From Pseudomonas fragi (GTDB lineage Bacteria; Pseudomonadota; Gammaproteobacteria; Pseudomonadales; Pseudomonadaceae), in the NCBI RefSeq assembly GCF_002269505.1, contig NZ_NQKQ01000005.1, forward strand, positions 1 through 64,000: DNA of 64,000 bases. The letters are read 5' to 3'. A program made the position numbers and the translations under genes. The notes beneath the pieces are model-generated. The model was not told the DNA's origin. It ran no database searches and was given only the letters and a program-made list of their open reading frames with translations. Every line of letters begins with the position of its first letter. Position 1 is the stretch's first letter. Shown here piece by piece: positions 1 to 7,801 of this stretch.

Positions 1-59
1 ATCAGCTGTCACCGGTAGAGTTTGAAAAGCGTTACGCAGCGAGCCTGGAGAGTGTCTAG
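1..59 (+). CDS. IS3-family transposase OrfB, C-terminal fragment (5' end outside window)
   Basis: Reading from base 3, the last 18 codons give a peptide ending SPVEFEKRYAASLESV before a TAG stop at 57-59. The SP-x-EFE pattern near the C-terminus is typical of IS3-family OrfB, the DDE integrase that cuts and joins the element's ends. Only this tail is visible, so the catalytic residues cannot be checked. The stop lies inside the presumed terminal inverted repeat, as is common in these elements. Confidence 0.75.
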   Translation, partial: QLSPVEFEKRYAASLESV

Positions 60-77
60 GAAACCCGGGGCGATTCA
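1..77 (+). mobile_element. Right end of an IS3-family insertion sequence
   Basis: The first 77 bases look like the 3' end of an IS3-family element. They hold the last codons of a transposase followed by a terminal sequence at about 52-77 (GTGTCTAGG then AAACCCGGGGCGATTCA). Read on the other strand this begins TGAATCGCCCCGGG, a terminal inverted repeat type I recall from IS3-family elements. The rest of the element lies left of the window. Bases 78-80 (GTC) may be the target duplication, which cannot be checked without the left end. Confidence 0.75.
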
Positions 78-202
78 GTCACCCCTAGTCGTTGTTCAAG
101 CCTTTGAATAACAGTATCGGAAGCGGGGGGGTTGAGGTCTGCTAATAGGGAGGGATTGCTGGCTTTGAGCCAGGCTTCGAGCTTTGTCCATTGTTGTTTC
201 AT
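56..202 (-). pseudogene. SMI1/KNR4-type protein gene truncated by the IS element
   Basis: An ATG at 202, with a good ribosome site (AAGGAG) about 8 bases upstream, opens a minus-strand frame that runs about 41 native codons. It then enters the IS end at 77 and stops at 56-58, giving a 48-residue remnant. The native part contains LNPPAS followed by an IQRLEQRLGV segment. That matches the start of SMI1/KNR4 (SUKH) domains, where an N-terminal helix precedes L-x-P-P-A and an amphipathic helix. Many bacterial members act as immunity proteins to secreted nuclease toxins. No partner toxin is in the window. Family assignment from a fragment this short is an inference. Confidence 0.6.
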
Positions 203-745
203 AACAACTGCTCCTTGGATTTTACGGATAAGCGCCTGACTTTATAGCGATGCAGGTGAGTGCCTCGGTGCGACTCAGGTAGTACAGTCAAGGATGTTTG
301 TATCTCTCAGGCTGATGGCATCTTGCCATATCTGATGGGGATGTTCCGCAACTTAAGCAGGGCTGCATGACGTGCAGGGGGATTTGCCGGTTCAATTGCG
401 CTGATGACAGGCCTGTGCAGATGGCGCCTTGGTGAATGGGCAGAGTCCGCATCCGGATGCTTTGCTAGTCGTTTGATCGCTCTATCAGAAACGCAGATTT
501 GTGGGGGGGCGATTGGGCAACTATCGTTTGTTCTATCAAGTCGCGCCTGTGCATCTTGGACGAAGCCCTTCGGGTGTTTACAGGGCACGGTCCGGATACG
601 CTTCAGGGTGATGAAATGTGCGAAAGTCATTTTCTCCGCGCTTGCGTTTATTAATGGAATTTTTGGCTTTGGCTGTGTTCCAAGGCCTATAAAGGTCTAA
701 CGCCAATGGCCTTTGCCCCTAGAAAGATTGATCAGGAGCTTCACC
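203..745. other. Intergenic stretch without a supported gene
   Basis: About 540 bases lie between the broken SMI1-type gene and the OmpA-like lipoprotein gene. Open frames here are short, overlap on both strands, lack convincing ribosome sites and give no recognisable protein. A TATAAA hexamer at 688-693 could serve the downstream gene, but I see no good -35 partner at normal spacing. Confidence 0.5.
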
Positions 746-1468
746 ATGTTCATTTCGCGTCGTTTGATTGTTGCTGCAAGTGCGGTTGCCTTGCTGGCTG
801 GCTGCGCTACGCCTAACCCGTATGACAACCAGGGCCAGGCGTCTTCCGGGACGGGCTTGAGCAAGACTGCCACCTACGGTGGCCTGGGGGCTCTGGCCGG
901 TGCTGTGGCCGGTGCTGCCATCGACCATAACAACCGTGGCAAGGGCGCGTTGATCGGCGCTGCTGTAGCGGGCCTGGGGGCTGCGGGTTATGGCTATTAC
1001 GCCGACAAGCAGGAAGCAGCCCTGCGTGCGAGCATGGCCAACACGGGCGTTGAAGTTCAGCGCCAGGGCGACAACATCACCCTGGTGATGCCGGGCAACA
1101 TCACGTTTGCAACCAACTCGGCCAATATTGCCCCAAGCTTCTACCAGCCGCTGAACAACCTGGCCAACTCGCTCAAGCAGTTCAACAACCAGAACCTGAT
1201 CCAGATCGTGGGTTACACCGACAGCACCGGTAACTACAACTACAACATGCAGCTCTCCCAGCAGCGTGCGCAGAGCGTGGCTACCTACCTGACGTCCCAG
1301 GGTGTCAGCGGCCAGTACCTGTCAGTCAAAGGCATGGGCCCGGCTGATCCGATTGCCAGCAACGCCACCGCAGATGGCCGTGCACAGAACCGTCGCGTAC
1401 AGGTGACGCTGGCGCCAATCCCGGGCATGCAGTACCAGCAGCCGGGTCAGGTACAGCAGTACCCTTAA
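746..1468 (+). CDS. OmpA-family outer-membrane lipoprotein (YiaD/YfiB-like)
   Basis: This 240-residue protein should be lipid-anchored in the outer membrane and bind peptidoglycan. The start at 746 follows a CAGGAG ribosome site. An earlier in-frame ATG at 713 lacks one and would bury the signal peptide. Residues 1-20 form a lipoprotein signal ending in the lipobox LLAGC. Residues ~45-90 are glycine/alanine rich (GGLGALAGAVAGAA and a second similar run), a glycine-zipper segment. The C-terminal half is an OmpA-like domain with ITFATNSANI, VGYTDSTGNYNYN, LSQQRAQSV and the NRRVQVTL end motif. A Q/P-rich tail follows. It is a single gene closed by a REP palindrome and a strong terminator. Confidence 0.9.
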   Translation: MFISRRLIVAASAVALLAGCATPNPYDNQGQASSGTGLSKTATYGGLGALAGAVAGAAIDHNNRGKGALIGAAVAGLGAAGYGYYADKQEAALRASMANTGVEVQRQGDNITLVMPGNITFATNSANIAPSFYQPLNNLANSLKQFNNQNLIQIVGYTDSTGNYNYNMQLSQQRAQSVATYLTSQGVSGQYLSVKGMGPADPIASNATADGRAQNRRVQVTLAPIPGMQYQQPGQVQQYP

Positions 1469-1474
1469 CGCTTG

Positions 1475-1544
1475 ATCGCAGCCTTCGTTCCTCGACAGCG
1501 ACTACAGGTTTTCAGCTGCTGTAGTCGCTGCCGAAGGCTGCGAT
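1475..1544. repeat. REP-like palindrome (GTAGTCGCTG family)
   Basis: The arms at about 1475-1507 and 1519-1544 are inverted copies of CTGTAGTCGCTGCCGAAGG plus CTGCGAT. The left arm carries a few extra bases. The same core recurs at 52411-52516 and 55392-55484, so this is a dispersed extragenic palindrome and not only a terminator stem. Confidence 0.75.
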
Positions 1545-1557
1545 GCATGCTTGAGAC

Positions 1558-1609
1558 ACACAACAAAAAGCCCCGCGATCCTTGCAGATCGCGGGGCTTT
1601 TTGTTGTGT
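1558..1609. terminator. Bidirectional rho-independent terminator
   Basis: A perfect 23-base inverted repeat (1558-1580 and 1587-1609) surrounds a six-base loop. The stem has a GC core (GCCCCGCGATC) flanked by AAAAA on the left and TTTTT on the right. It can end both the OmpA-like lipoprotein transcript and the convergent zapG transcript. Confidence 0.9.
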
Positions 1610-1616
1610 GCAACTT

Positions 1617-2051
1617 TTACTTCTTCAGACCGTAATGCTCATCGAGCATGCCCGGGCCGTTGGGGCTTTTTGGCGCGTAGTCCAAAGGCGGCTCGGTGCT
1701 GTGCGGCGGGGTGATGCGCTCGCGATGCGGTTGTGGCACATCCGGGTGCAGTGCAGCCAGCAGGCGTTGGCGAGTCTGCTCGTCCAGGGCCAAACGGTTG
1801 GCGCCCTCGGCGAGGTGTTCTTGCACGTCCTGATAGCTCTGTGTGAGTTTCTTCACCAGGTTGGCGGTGGTGTTGAAGTGGGTAACCACTTCACTTTGGT
1901 AACTGTCAAAACGTTCCTGGATGTCGTCCAGCTGACGCTGCGTGCGATTAGGCACGGCATTGGGCAGCAGACGGGCAACCAGAAAACCAATGGCGACACC
2001 GGCAACCAGGGCGAGAGTCGGCAACAACCAAATCAAGAGCGAGTGTTCCAC
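1617..2051 (-). CDS. zapG: ZapG/YhcB-family inner-membrane division protein (DUF1043)
   Basis: This 144-residue protein has one N-terminal membrane helix (residues ~5-27, LLIWLLPTLALVAGVAIGFL) followed by a cytoplasmic coiled coil. The coiled coil includes RTQRQLDDIQERFDSYQSEV and AEGANRLALDE, the layout of the YhcB family. In E. coli YhcB/ZapG links cell division with envelope synthesis. The C-terminus is proline rich and poorly conserved. The start is GTG at 2051 with an AGGA ribosome site just upstream. It is convergent with the OmpA-like gene and shares its terminator. Confidence 0.85.
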   Translation of the reverse strand: MEHSLLIWLLPTLALVAGVAIGFLVARLLPNAVPNRTQRQLDDIQERFDSYQSEVVTHFNTTANLVKKLTQSYQDVQEHLAEGANRLALDEQTRQRLLAALHPDVPQPHRERITPPHSTEPPLDYAPKSPNGPGMLDEHYGLKK

Positions 2052-2190
2052 GAGTCCTTCCTCTATAAACGGCTTTGCTTTACGTTAACGGCTCGGACCT
2101 GCGCTGTATACCGCGATGCACTCGCAAATATGTCAGACAGAATCTATCAGCTAGACGAGTCGACCCAATCTGAGGTCACGGAGTTCCCTC

Positions 2191-2826
2191 TTGCTTACCC
2201 GCGAAACCCCCGTAGTAATTGCTGGCCCGGTTGGCCAACTGGAAGCCCTGTACCTTGATTCTGCTGAGCCAAAGGGCCTTGCGCTGCTGTGCCACCCCAA
2301 TCCGGTGCAGGGCGGAACCATGATGAATAAAGTAGTTTCGACCCTGCAGCGTACTGCCCGTGATGCTGGCATGATTACCTTGCGATTTAATTACCGTGGC
2401 ACCGGCGCCAGTGAAGGCAGCCACGATATGGGCACCGGCGAAGTCGACGATGCGCTGGCCGCCGCTCGCTGGCTGCGTGCCAAACACCCTGACTTGCCGA
2501 TCACTTTGCTCGGTTTTTCGTTCGGTGGTTTTGTTGCTGCCAGCCTCGGCGGCCGGCTTGAAGCTGAAGGCGAGCAGTTATCGCGGCTGATCATGGTGGC
2601 ACCGGCGGTGATGCGTTTGCGTGACGAAGACACCTTGCCCCACAACTGCCCGCTCACGGTTATCCAGCCTGAAACCGACGAAGTGATCGACCCGCAGCTG
2701 GTCTATAACTGGTCAAACGAGCTGTCACGCCCCCATGAGCTGCTGAAAGTGGCAGAATGCGGACACTTTTTTCACGGCAAGCTGCCTGAGCTCAAAGAGT
2801 TGGTAGCGCCACGCCTTTCGAATTGA
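2191..2826 (+). CDS. Alpha/beta hydrolase (YqiA/dienelactone-like)
   Basis: This 211-residue cytoplasmic protein has the alpha/beta-hydrolase core. An early strand carries CHPNPVQGGTM (residues ~30-42), NYRGTGAS forms the oxyanion region, and GFSFGGFVAA (residues ~108-117) is the nucleophile elbow G-x-S-x-G with Ser. Late in the protein, DEVIDP and CGHFFHG supply the likely acid and His of the triad. The substrate is unknown. The start is TTG at 2191, preceded by a GGAG. No ATG fits without losing the first strand. It ends 24 bases before trpS and is probably co-transcribed with it. Confidence 0.8.
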   Translation: MLTRETPVVIAGPVGQLEALYLDSAEPKGLALLCHPNPVQGGTMMNKVVSTLQRTARDAGMITLRFNYRGTGASEGSHDMGTGEVDDALAAARWLRAKHPDLPITLLGFSFGGFVAASLGGRLEAEGEQLSRLIMVAPAVMRLRDEDTLPHNCPLTVIQPETDEVIDPQLVYNWSNELSRPHELLKVAECGHFFHGKLPELKELVAPRLSN

Positions 2827-2850
2827 TTGCAGCCTGATAAGCGATTACCC

Positions 2851-4206
2851 ATGACCACTCGTACTCGTATCCTCACCGGTATCACCACCACCGGTACGCC
2901 GCACCTGGGCAACTACGCCGGGGCCATTCGCCCTGCGATCGTGGCCAGCCGCGACCCCAATGCCGATTCGTTTTACTTTCTGGCCGACTACCACGCCCTG
3001 ATCAAGTGCGATGACCCGCTGCGCATTCAGCGCTCGCGTCAGGAAATCGCCGCGACCTGGCTGGCCGCCGGTCTCGATGTCGAGCGTGTGACCTTCTACC
3101 GCCAGTCCGATATCCCGGAAATCCCGGAGCTGACCTGGCTGCTGACCTGTGTGGCGGCCAAGGGCCTGCTCAACCGTGCTCACGCCTACAAGGCTTCGGT
3201 GGACAAGAACCTGGAAAACGGTGAAGACCCGGATGCGGGCATCACCATGGGCCTGTACAGCTACCCGGTGCTGATGGCAGCGGACATCTTGATGTTCAAC
3301 GCCAACAAGGTGCCGGTGGGTCGTGACCAGATCCAGCACGTTGAAATGGCCCGCGACATTGGCCAGCGCTTCAACCACCTGTTCGGCAATGGCAAAGAAT
3401 TTTTCGCCATGCCCGAAGCGCTGATCGAAGAAAGCGTAGCTACCTTGCCGGGCCTGGACGGTCGCAAGATGTCCAAGAGCTATGACAACACCATTCCGTT
3501 GTTCAGCAGCGCCAAGGACATGAAAAGCGCGATCTCGCGCATTGTCACTGACTCCCGTGCTCCGGGCGAAGCCAAAGACCCGGACAACGCGCACCTGTTC
3601 ACCCTGTATCAGGCGTTCTCGACGCCCGTGCAGGCGGCTGAGTTCCGCAGCGAGTTGTTGCAGGGCCTGGGCTGGGGTGAGGCCAAAGAGCGCCTGTTCA
3701 AGCTGCTGGATGCCGAGCTGGGCGAGTCCCGCGAGCGTTACCACGACTTGATGTCGCGTCCTGATGATATGGAAGACATCCTGCTGGCCGGCGCGCAAAA
3801 AGCCCGCAAGATCGCGGCACCTTTCCTGACCCAGTTGCGCGAAGCAGTTGGCCTGCGCTCGTTCGTCAGCGCCGCGCAAACGGCCGCCACCAGCAAAAAG
3901 AAAGCCGCCAAGGGGCCGCGTTTTGTCAGCTTCCGTGACGAAGACGGCAGTTTCCGTTTCCGCCTGCTGGCAGCTGATGGCGAGCAATTGCTGTTGTCGC
4001 GCAGTTTTGCCGATGGCAAGGCGGCGGGGCAGGTCACCAAGCAACTGCAAGCCGGTGAGCCGCTGGATGTACGCAGCGATGCGCTGAGCTTCAGCGTCTG
4101 GCTGGGTGACGCCTGTGTGGCCGACAGCCCGGCTTTTGCCGACAGTGCGGCGCGTGATGCGGCGATCGAAGCTTTGCGACTGGCCCTGGTGCCTGCGCAA
4201 GACTGA
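2851..4206 (+). CDS. trpS: Tryptophanyl-tRNA synthetase, long form with C-terminal extension
   Basis: A class Ic aminoacyl-tRNA synthetase that charges tRNA-Trp. The HIGH-type signature is PHLGN (residues 18-22) and the KMSKS loop is intact at 206-210. The protein has 451 residues, against about 334 in E. coli. The extra ~110 residues follow a lysine-rich linker (SKKKAAKGP). They contain a [16 protein letters not shown] segment resembling the small YegP/DUF1508 fold. I chose ATG 2851 because it opens directly on TTRTRILTG. An upstream in-frame TTG at 2827 overlaps the hydrolase stop region and adds nothing conserved. Confidence 0.95.
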   Translation: MTTRTRILTGITTTGTPHLGNYAGAIRPAIVASRDPNADSFYFLADYHALIKCDDPLRIQRSRQEIAATWLAAGLDVERVTFYRQSDIPEIPELTWLLTCVAAKGLLNRAHAYKASVDKNLENGEDPDAGITMGLYSYPVLMAADILMFNANKVPVGRDQIQHVEMARDIGQRFNHLFGNGKEFFAMPEALIEESVATLPGLDGRKMSKSYDNTIPLFSSAKDMKSAISRIVTDSRAPGEAKDPDNAHLFTLYQAFSTPVQAAEFRSELLQGLGWGEAKERLFKLLDAELGESRERYHDLMSRPDDMEDILLAGAQKARKIAAPFLTQLREAVGLRSFVSAAQTAATSKKKAAKGPRFVSFRDEDGSFRFRLLAADGEQLLLSRSFADGKAAGQVTKQLQAGEPLDVRSDALSFSVWLGDACVADSPAFADSAARDAAIEALRLALVPAQD

Positions 4207-4297
4207 GAAACTGCGACGTTTCGTCTCAGGTTTGATTGCCATTCCCAAGGGTCGTCGCTACAGTGTCGGCCCGTTTTTGTTGCCTTGCTAACGAATT

Positions 4298-5392
4298 ATG
4301 ACGCCTCTAGAACGATATCAAGCAGATCTGAAACGCCCGGACTTCTTCCACGATGCCGCGCAGGAAAACGCTGTGCGCCATTTGCAGCGTCTGTACGACG
4401 ACCTGGTCGCTTCCTCGCAGAGCAAGCCCGGCCTGTTCGGCAAGCTGTTCGGCAAAAAGGAGCTGACGCCGGTCAAGGGCCTCTACTTCTGGGGTGGCGT
4501 AGGCCGTGGCAAGACTTACCTGGTCGATACGTTTTTCGATGCCCTGCCGTTCAAGGAGAAGGTGCGTACCCACTTCCACCGCTTCATGAAGCGCGTGCAT
4601 GAAGAAATGCGCACCCTCAATGGCGAAAAGAACCCGCTGACCATCATCGCCAAGCGCTTCTCTGATGAGGCGCGGGTGATCTGTTTTGACGAATTCTTTG
4701 TATCGGACATTACCGATGCCATGATTCTCGGCACCTTGATGGAAGAACTGTTCAAAAACGGCGTAACCCTGGTGGCGACCTCGAACATTGTTCCGGACGG
4801 ACTGTACAAGGACGGCCTGCAGCGGGCGCGCTTCTTGCCAGCGATTGCCTTGATCAAACAGAACACCGAAATCGTCAACGTTGACAGTGGCGTCGACTAT
4901 CGCTTGCGTCACCTTGAGCAGGCCGAACTGTTTCACTTCCCGCTGAACGAAGAGTCCGAGAAGAGCCTGCGTGAGAGCTTCAAAGCGCTGACGCATAACT
5001 CCAACAGGGCGATCGAAAACGATGATCTGATCATCGAAAACCGCACCATCCGTGCCTTGCGTACCTGTGATGATGTGGCCTGGTTCGATTTTCGCGAGCT
5101 GTGCGACGGCCCGCGTAGCCAGAATGACTACATCGAGCTTGGTAAAATCTTCAACGCCGTGATCCTTAGCGGTGTCGAGCAGATGGAAGTGAAAACGGAC
5201 GATATCGCCAGGCGTTTTATCAACATGGTCGATGAGTTTTACGACCGTAACGTCAAGCTGATCATCTCGGCCGAAGTTGAGCTTAAAGACCTGTACAAGG
5301 GTGGGCGCCTGAACTTCGAGTTCCAGCGTACCCTCAGCCGTTTGCTGGAAATGCAGTCCCATGAATACCTGACGCGGGCGCACAAGCCCTAG
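4298..5392 (+). CDS. zapE: Cell division protein ZapE (AFG1-like ATPase)
   Basis: A 364-residue AAA-type P-loop ATPase. Walker A is GGVGRGKT (residues 66-73), the ZapE signature FHRFM follows at ~94-98, and Walker B is VICFDEFFVSD (~127-137). The sensor region reads LVATSNIVPDGLYKDGLQR. In E. coli ZapE binds FtsZ and destabilises Z-rings late in division. Mitochondrial homologues (AFG1/LACE1) act in protein quality control. It follows trpS by 91 bases and ends in a clear terminator. The ribosome site is weak. Confidence 0.92.
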   Translation: MTPLERYQADLKRPDFFHDAAQENAVRHLQRLYDDLVASSQSKPGLFGKLFGKKELTPVKGLYFWGGVGRGKTYLVDTFFDALPFKEKVRTHFHRFMKRVHEEMRTLNGEKNPLTIIAKRFSDEARVICFDEFFVSDITDAMILGTLMEELFKNGVTLVATSNIVPDGLYKDGLQRARFLPAIALIKQNTEIVNVDSGVDYRLRHLEQAELFHFPLNEESEKSLRESFKALTHNSNRAIENDDLIIENRTIRALRTCDDVAWFDFRELCDGPRSQNDYIELGKIFNAVILSGVEQMEVKTDDIARRFINMVDEFYDRNVKLIISAEVELKDLYKGGRLNFEFQRTLSRLLEMQSHEYLTRAHKP

Positions 5393-5397
5393 TCGAG

Positions 5398-5425
5398 AAA
5401 AGGCCTGCATTGCAGGCCTTTTTTT
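5398..5425. terminator. Rho-independent terminator between zapE and the asparaginase gene
   Basis: A perfect nine-base stem (AGGCCTGCA at 5401-5409 against 5411-5419) has a one-base centre and is followed by a T run. AAAA precedes it, so it can also act on the minus-strand asparaginase transcript. Confidence 0.85.
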
Positions 5426-5437
5426 AGGGTGCCGGTT

Positions 5438-6460
5438 TCAGCCTTCGGTCGCCTTGAACCCCAGGCGCTGCAAGTGTTTACCAACTTCACGGCCCAGTCC
5501 GGCACCGATCAGCAGCCATATAAGAATCCGCGCCTTGTACGGGCACAAAAAACCGCACATCAGCGCTCCGCGGTCGATCAGGTCCATTTCGCTGCCGATA
5601 AATCCGTAAGAGGCCTCGGCGGTGGAGCCCGAACCTGTTCGGGTCGCCACCAGCACCGGAATTTCGGTGGTGATCTGGTCGATCAGATCGACCCAATCGA
5701 TACTGACATGCCCGGCGCCGAAGGCACTGACCACTAGCGCGTCATATCCCAGAGCCAGCACATGTTCCAGCAGTACGGTGTCGGCAGACAGGGTTGCCGG
5801 CAACAGTGCAACCTTGTGATGAGTGGAGCGCGGCATGGGCAGAACCGTGCGCGCACTGGCTTTGCGCAGATAGATAACGCGGTTTTCGATGATCAGCCCC
5901 GCAGGGCCGAAAAGTGCTGAGTTGAAAGCCTCAAGCGCCATTGCCGAGCTTTTGCGCACATGCAGTGCTTGATGAATCTGCCCGTTCATGACCACCAGCA
6001 CGCCGCGCTTGCGGCTCTGCGCGTCGAGGGCGACCCTGGACGCGTCTGTCAGGTTGGCGGAGCCGTCAGCACCTTGCTGGTCGCTGGGGCGCATGGCGCC
6101 GGTCAACACCAATGGCACATCGTCACTCCATAGCAGATCAAGGAAAAACGCGGTTTCCTCCAGGGTGTCTGCGCCTTGCGTGATGACGACGCCTTGCACG
6201 CCCAGCTTCACTTGTTCCTGAGCCCAGATCAGCACTTCAAGCAACAGGTTGAAATCCAGCGAGGCGCTCGGCACCAGGCACAGGGTCTCGATATGGACGT
6301 CCAGCCCTTCGTGCAATTGCGAAATGCCGTCAAGCAGTGCTTCGCCAGTGATCACGGGAGTGGCCCCTGCGCCGGGTTGGGTCGCACGCATGCTCACGGT
6401 GCCACCCAGGGCGCCGATAGAGAGTAGGGGCAGGGTGTGGTGATTGAGTTGTTGCGCCAT
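5438..6460 (-). CDS. L-asparaginase family amidohydrolase
   Basis: A 340-residue protein of the bacterial asparaginase/glutaminase family, which hydrolyses L-asparagine to aspartate and ammonia. The N-terminal active-site loop is LGGTVS (first catalytic Thr), and the second motif is VVITQGADTLEETAFFL with the conserved T/D pair. No signal peptide is seen, which suggests a cytoplasmic (type I-like) enzyme. The start at 6460 has a GGAGG site. An upstream in-frame start at 6475 would place the ribosome site inside the gene. It stands alone on the minus strand. Glutaminase or a related amidase activity cannot be excluded. Confidence 0.85.
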   Translation of the reverse strand: MAQQLNHHTLPLLSIGALGGTVSMRATQPGAGATPVITGEALLDGISQLHEGLDVHIETLCLVPSASLDFNLLLEVLIWAQEQVKLGVQGVVITQGADTLEETAFFLDLLWSDDVPLVLTGAMRPSDQQGADGSANLTDASRVALDAQSRKRGVLVVMNGQIHQALHVRKSSAMALEAFNSALFGPAGLIIENRVIYLRKASARTVLPMPRSTHHKVALLPATLSADTVLLEHVLALGYDALVVSAFGAGHVSIDWVDLIDQITTEIPVLVATRTGSGSTAEASYGFIGSEMDLIDRGALMCGFLCPYKARILIWLLIGAGLGREVGKHLQRLGFKATEG

Positions 6461-6596
6461 GCGGCGTACCTCCACCAGGGGCCGATTAAGCCTCTTCTTG
6501 TGAGTGCCCCTGTTGAGGGCGTTTCACATCAGAGGCTTTTTGGGCGGGCGGAGGAATCAGATTGTTCTGCTTGGTGTGTAGTCTATCGCTTAGTTT

Positions 6597-7613
6597 TTAA
6601 GCGACCTGATTTACACCAGCGTGCAGGAACTGTTGACGATACTGGTTGGGTGACAGTTCGGTATGTTGGCGAAACAGCCGCGCGAAGAAGCTTGCGTCGT
6701 CATAGCCCACGTCATAGCTGATGGTCTTGATGCTTTTGCGGGTGGCCGAGAGCAGGCCCTTGGCGGTTTCTATGCGCAGGCGCTGCAGGTAGTGCAGGGG
6801 TTTGTCGCCGGTGGCCAGCTGAAACCGGCGCATAAAGTTGCGGATGCTCATGCCGTGATCGCGCGCGACGTCTTCGAAGCGGAACTTGTCGGCGAAGTGC
6901 TCTTCGAGCCAATGCTGGATTTGCAGGATGATCACGTCCTGGTGCAGCTTCTGGCCACCAAAGCCGATACGCCCCGGGGTGTAGTTGCGCTGCACCTCGT
7001 AAAGGATGTCGCGGGCCACGGCCTGGGCGATATTGGCGCCGCAAAAACGCTCGATCATGTAGATGTAAAGATCGCAGGCTGAAGTCGGGCCGCCGGCGCA
7101 GTAGAGGTTGTCGGCGTCGGTGAGGTGTTTGTCCTGGTTGAGGTGTACCTGGGGGTAGCGACGGGCAAAGGTGTTGAAGAAACGCCAGTAGGTGGTGGCC
7201 TCTTTGCCATCGAGCAGCCCGGCTTCAGCGAGCCAGAATACTCCGGTGGCTTCTGCGCACAGGACAGCGCCGCGGGCATGCTGTTCGCGCAGCCAGGGCA
7301 GTACTTGGGGATAACGCTGGCACAGGGTGTCGAAATCGTCACCGAAGGCCGGGAGGATGATGATGTCAGTGTCCTCCAGGCCGCCGTCCACGGGGAGCAC
7401 CACATTGCTGAAGCTGATGGCCGGTTTGCCGTCCGGGCTAACCAGGCGGGTTTCGAAGGTAGCGTTCAGGCCTTGGCCCAACTGTTTGCCGTGACGCAGG
7501 CTGGCGAGGTGAAAAAAGTCCTTGGCATGCATCAGGGTCGAGGCGAAAACCCGATCGATGGCCAAAATGCTGACACGCCGCAGGGGCGTGGAGAGTTGAT
7601 TAGACATAGACAT
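6597..7613 (-). CDS. GlxA-family AraC-type transcriptional regulator
   Basis: A 338-residue regulator with two parts. Residues ~12-190 form a DJ-1/PfpI-like class I glutamine-amidotransferase fold (ALPVDGGLEDTDIIILPAF-type region, then GAVLCAEATGVFWLAEAGLL around the nucleophile-elbow position). Residues ~230-335 are an AraC double helix-turn-helix with FRFEDVARDHGMSIRNFMRRF and ISYDVGYDDASFFARLFRQ. Members of this family activate catabolic genes. The ligand here is unknown, and the neighbouring reductase or asparaginase genes are only guesses as targets. ATG codons at 7613 and 7607 are both possible. Neither has a strong ribosome site. Confidence 0.82.
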   Translation of the reverse strand: MSMSNQLSTPLRRVSILAIDRVFASTLMHAKDFFHLASLRHGKQLGQGLNATFETRLVSPDGKPAISFSNVVLPVDGGLEDTDIIILPAFGDDFDTLCQRYPQVLPWLREQHARGAVLCAEATGVFWLAEAGLLDGKEATTYWRFFNTFARRYPQVHLNQDKHLTDADNLYCAGGPTSACDLYIYMIERFCGANIAQAVARDILYEVQRNYTPGRIGFGGQKLHQDVIILQIQHWLEEHFADKFRFEDVARDHGMSIRNFMRRFQLATGDKPLHYLQRLRIETAKGLLSATRKSIKTISYDVGYDDASFFARLFRQHTELSPNQYRQQFLHAGVNQVA

Positions 7614-7700
7614 ATTTTGATTATTCTTATAGGTGAAATTGGTCAACTTACGGCTGGATCGTCTTATGTTTTTTCCTGTGTGTCCAGAGGTTGCTGCTTT

Positions 7701-7787
7701 TGTGGGAGCGGGCTTGCTCGCGATGCAGACGATGCGGTGTTTCAGAGAAACCCCATGGATGTCATCGCGAGCAAGCCCGCTCCCACA
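7701..7787. repeat. REPIN: paired inverted REP elements
   Basis: Two 25-base copies of TGTGGGAGCGGGCTTGCTCG plus CGATG lie inverted to each other at 7701-7725 and 7763-7787. This is the standard Pseudomonas REP doublet, sitting between two minus-strand genes. Related doublets are at 48813-48878 and 55496-55548. Confidence 0.9.
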
Positions 7788-7801
7788 AGGGGGGCAGTGG
7801 G

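Noticed and set aside
307..700. Overlapping plus and minus frames of about 100 codons upstream of the OmpA-like gene
   Set aside because: They conflict with each other, lack ribosome sites, and give no known protein pattern.
2845..4248. Long minus-strand open frame opposite trpS
   Set aside because: It is antisense to an unmistakable trpS, has no recognisable protein and arises from high GC at third positions.
7690..7800. Repeats that could suggest a CRISPR or integron site
   Set aside because: Only two inverted copies with the REP core, and no direct repeats with unique spacers. The same sequence recurs elsewhere as REPINs.
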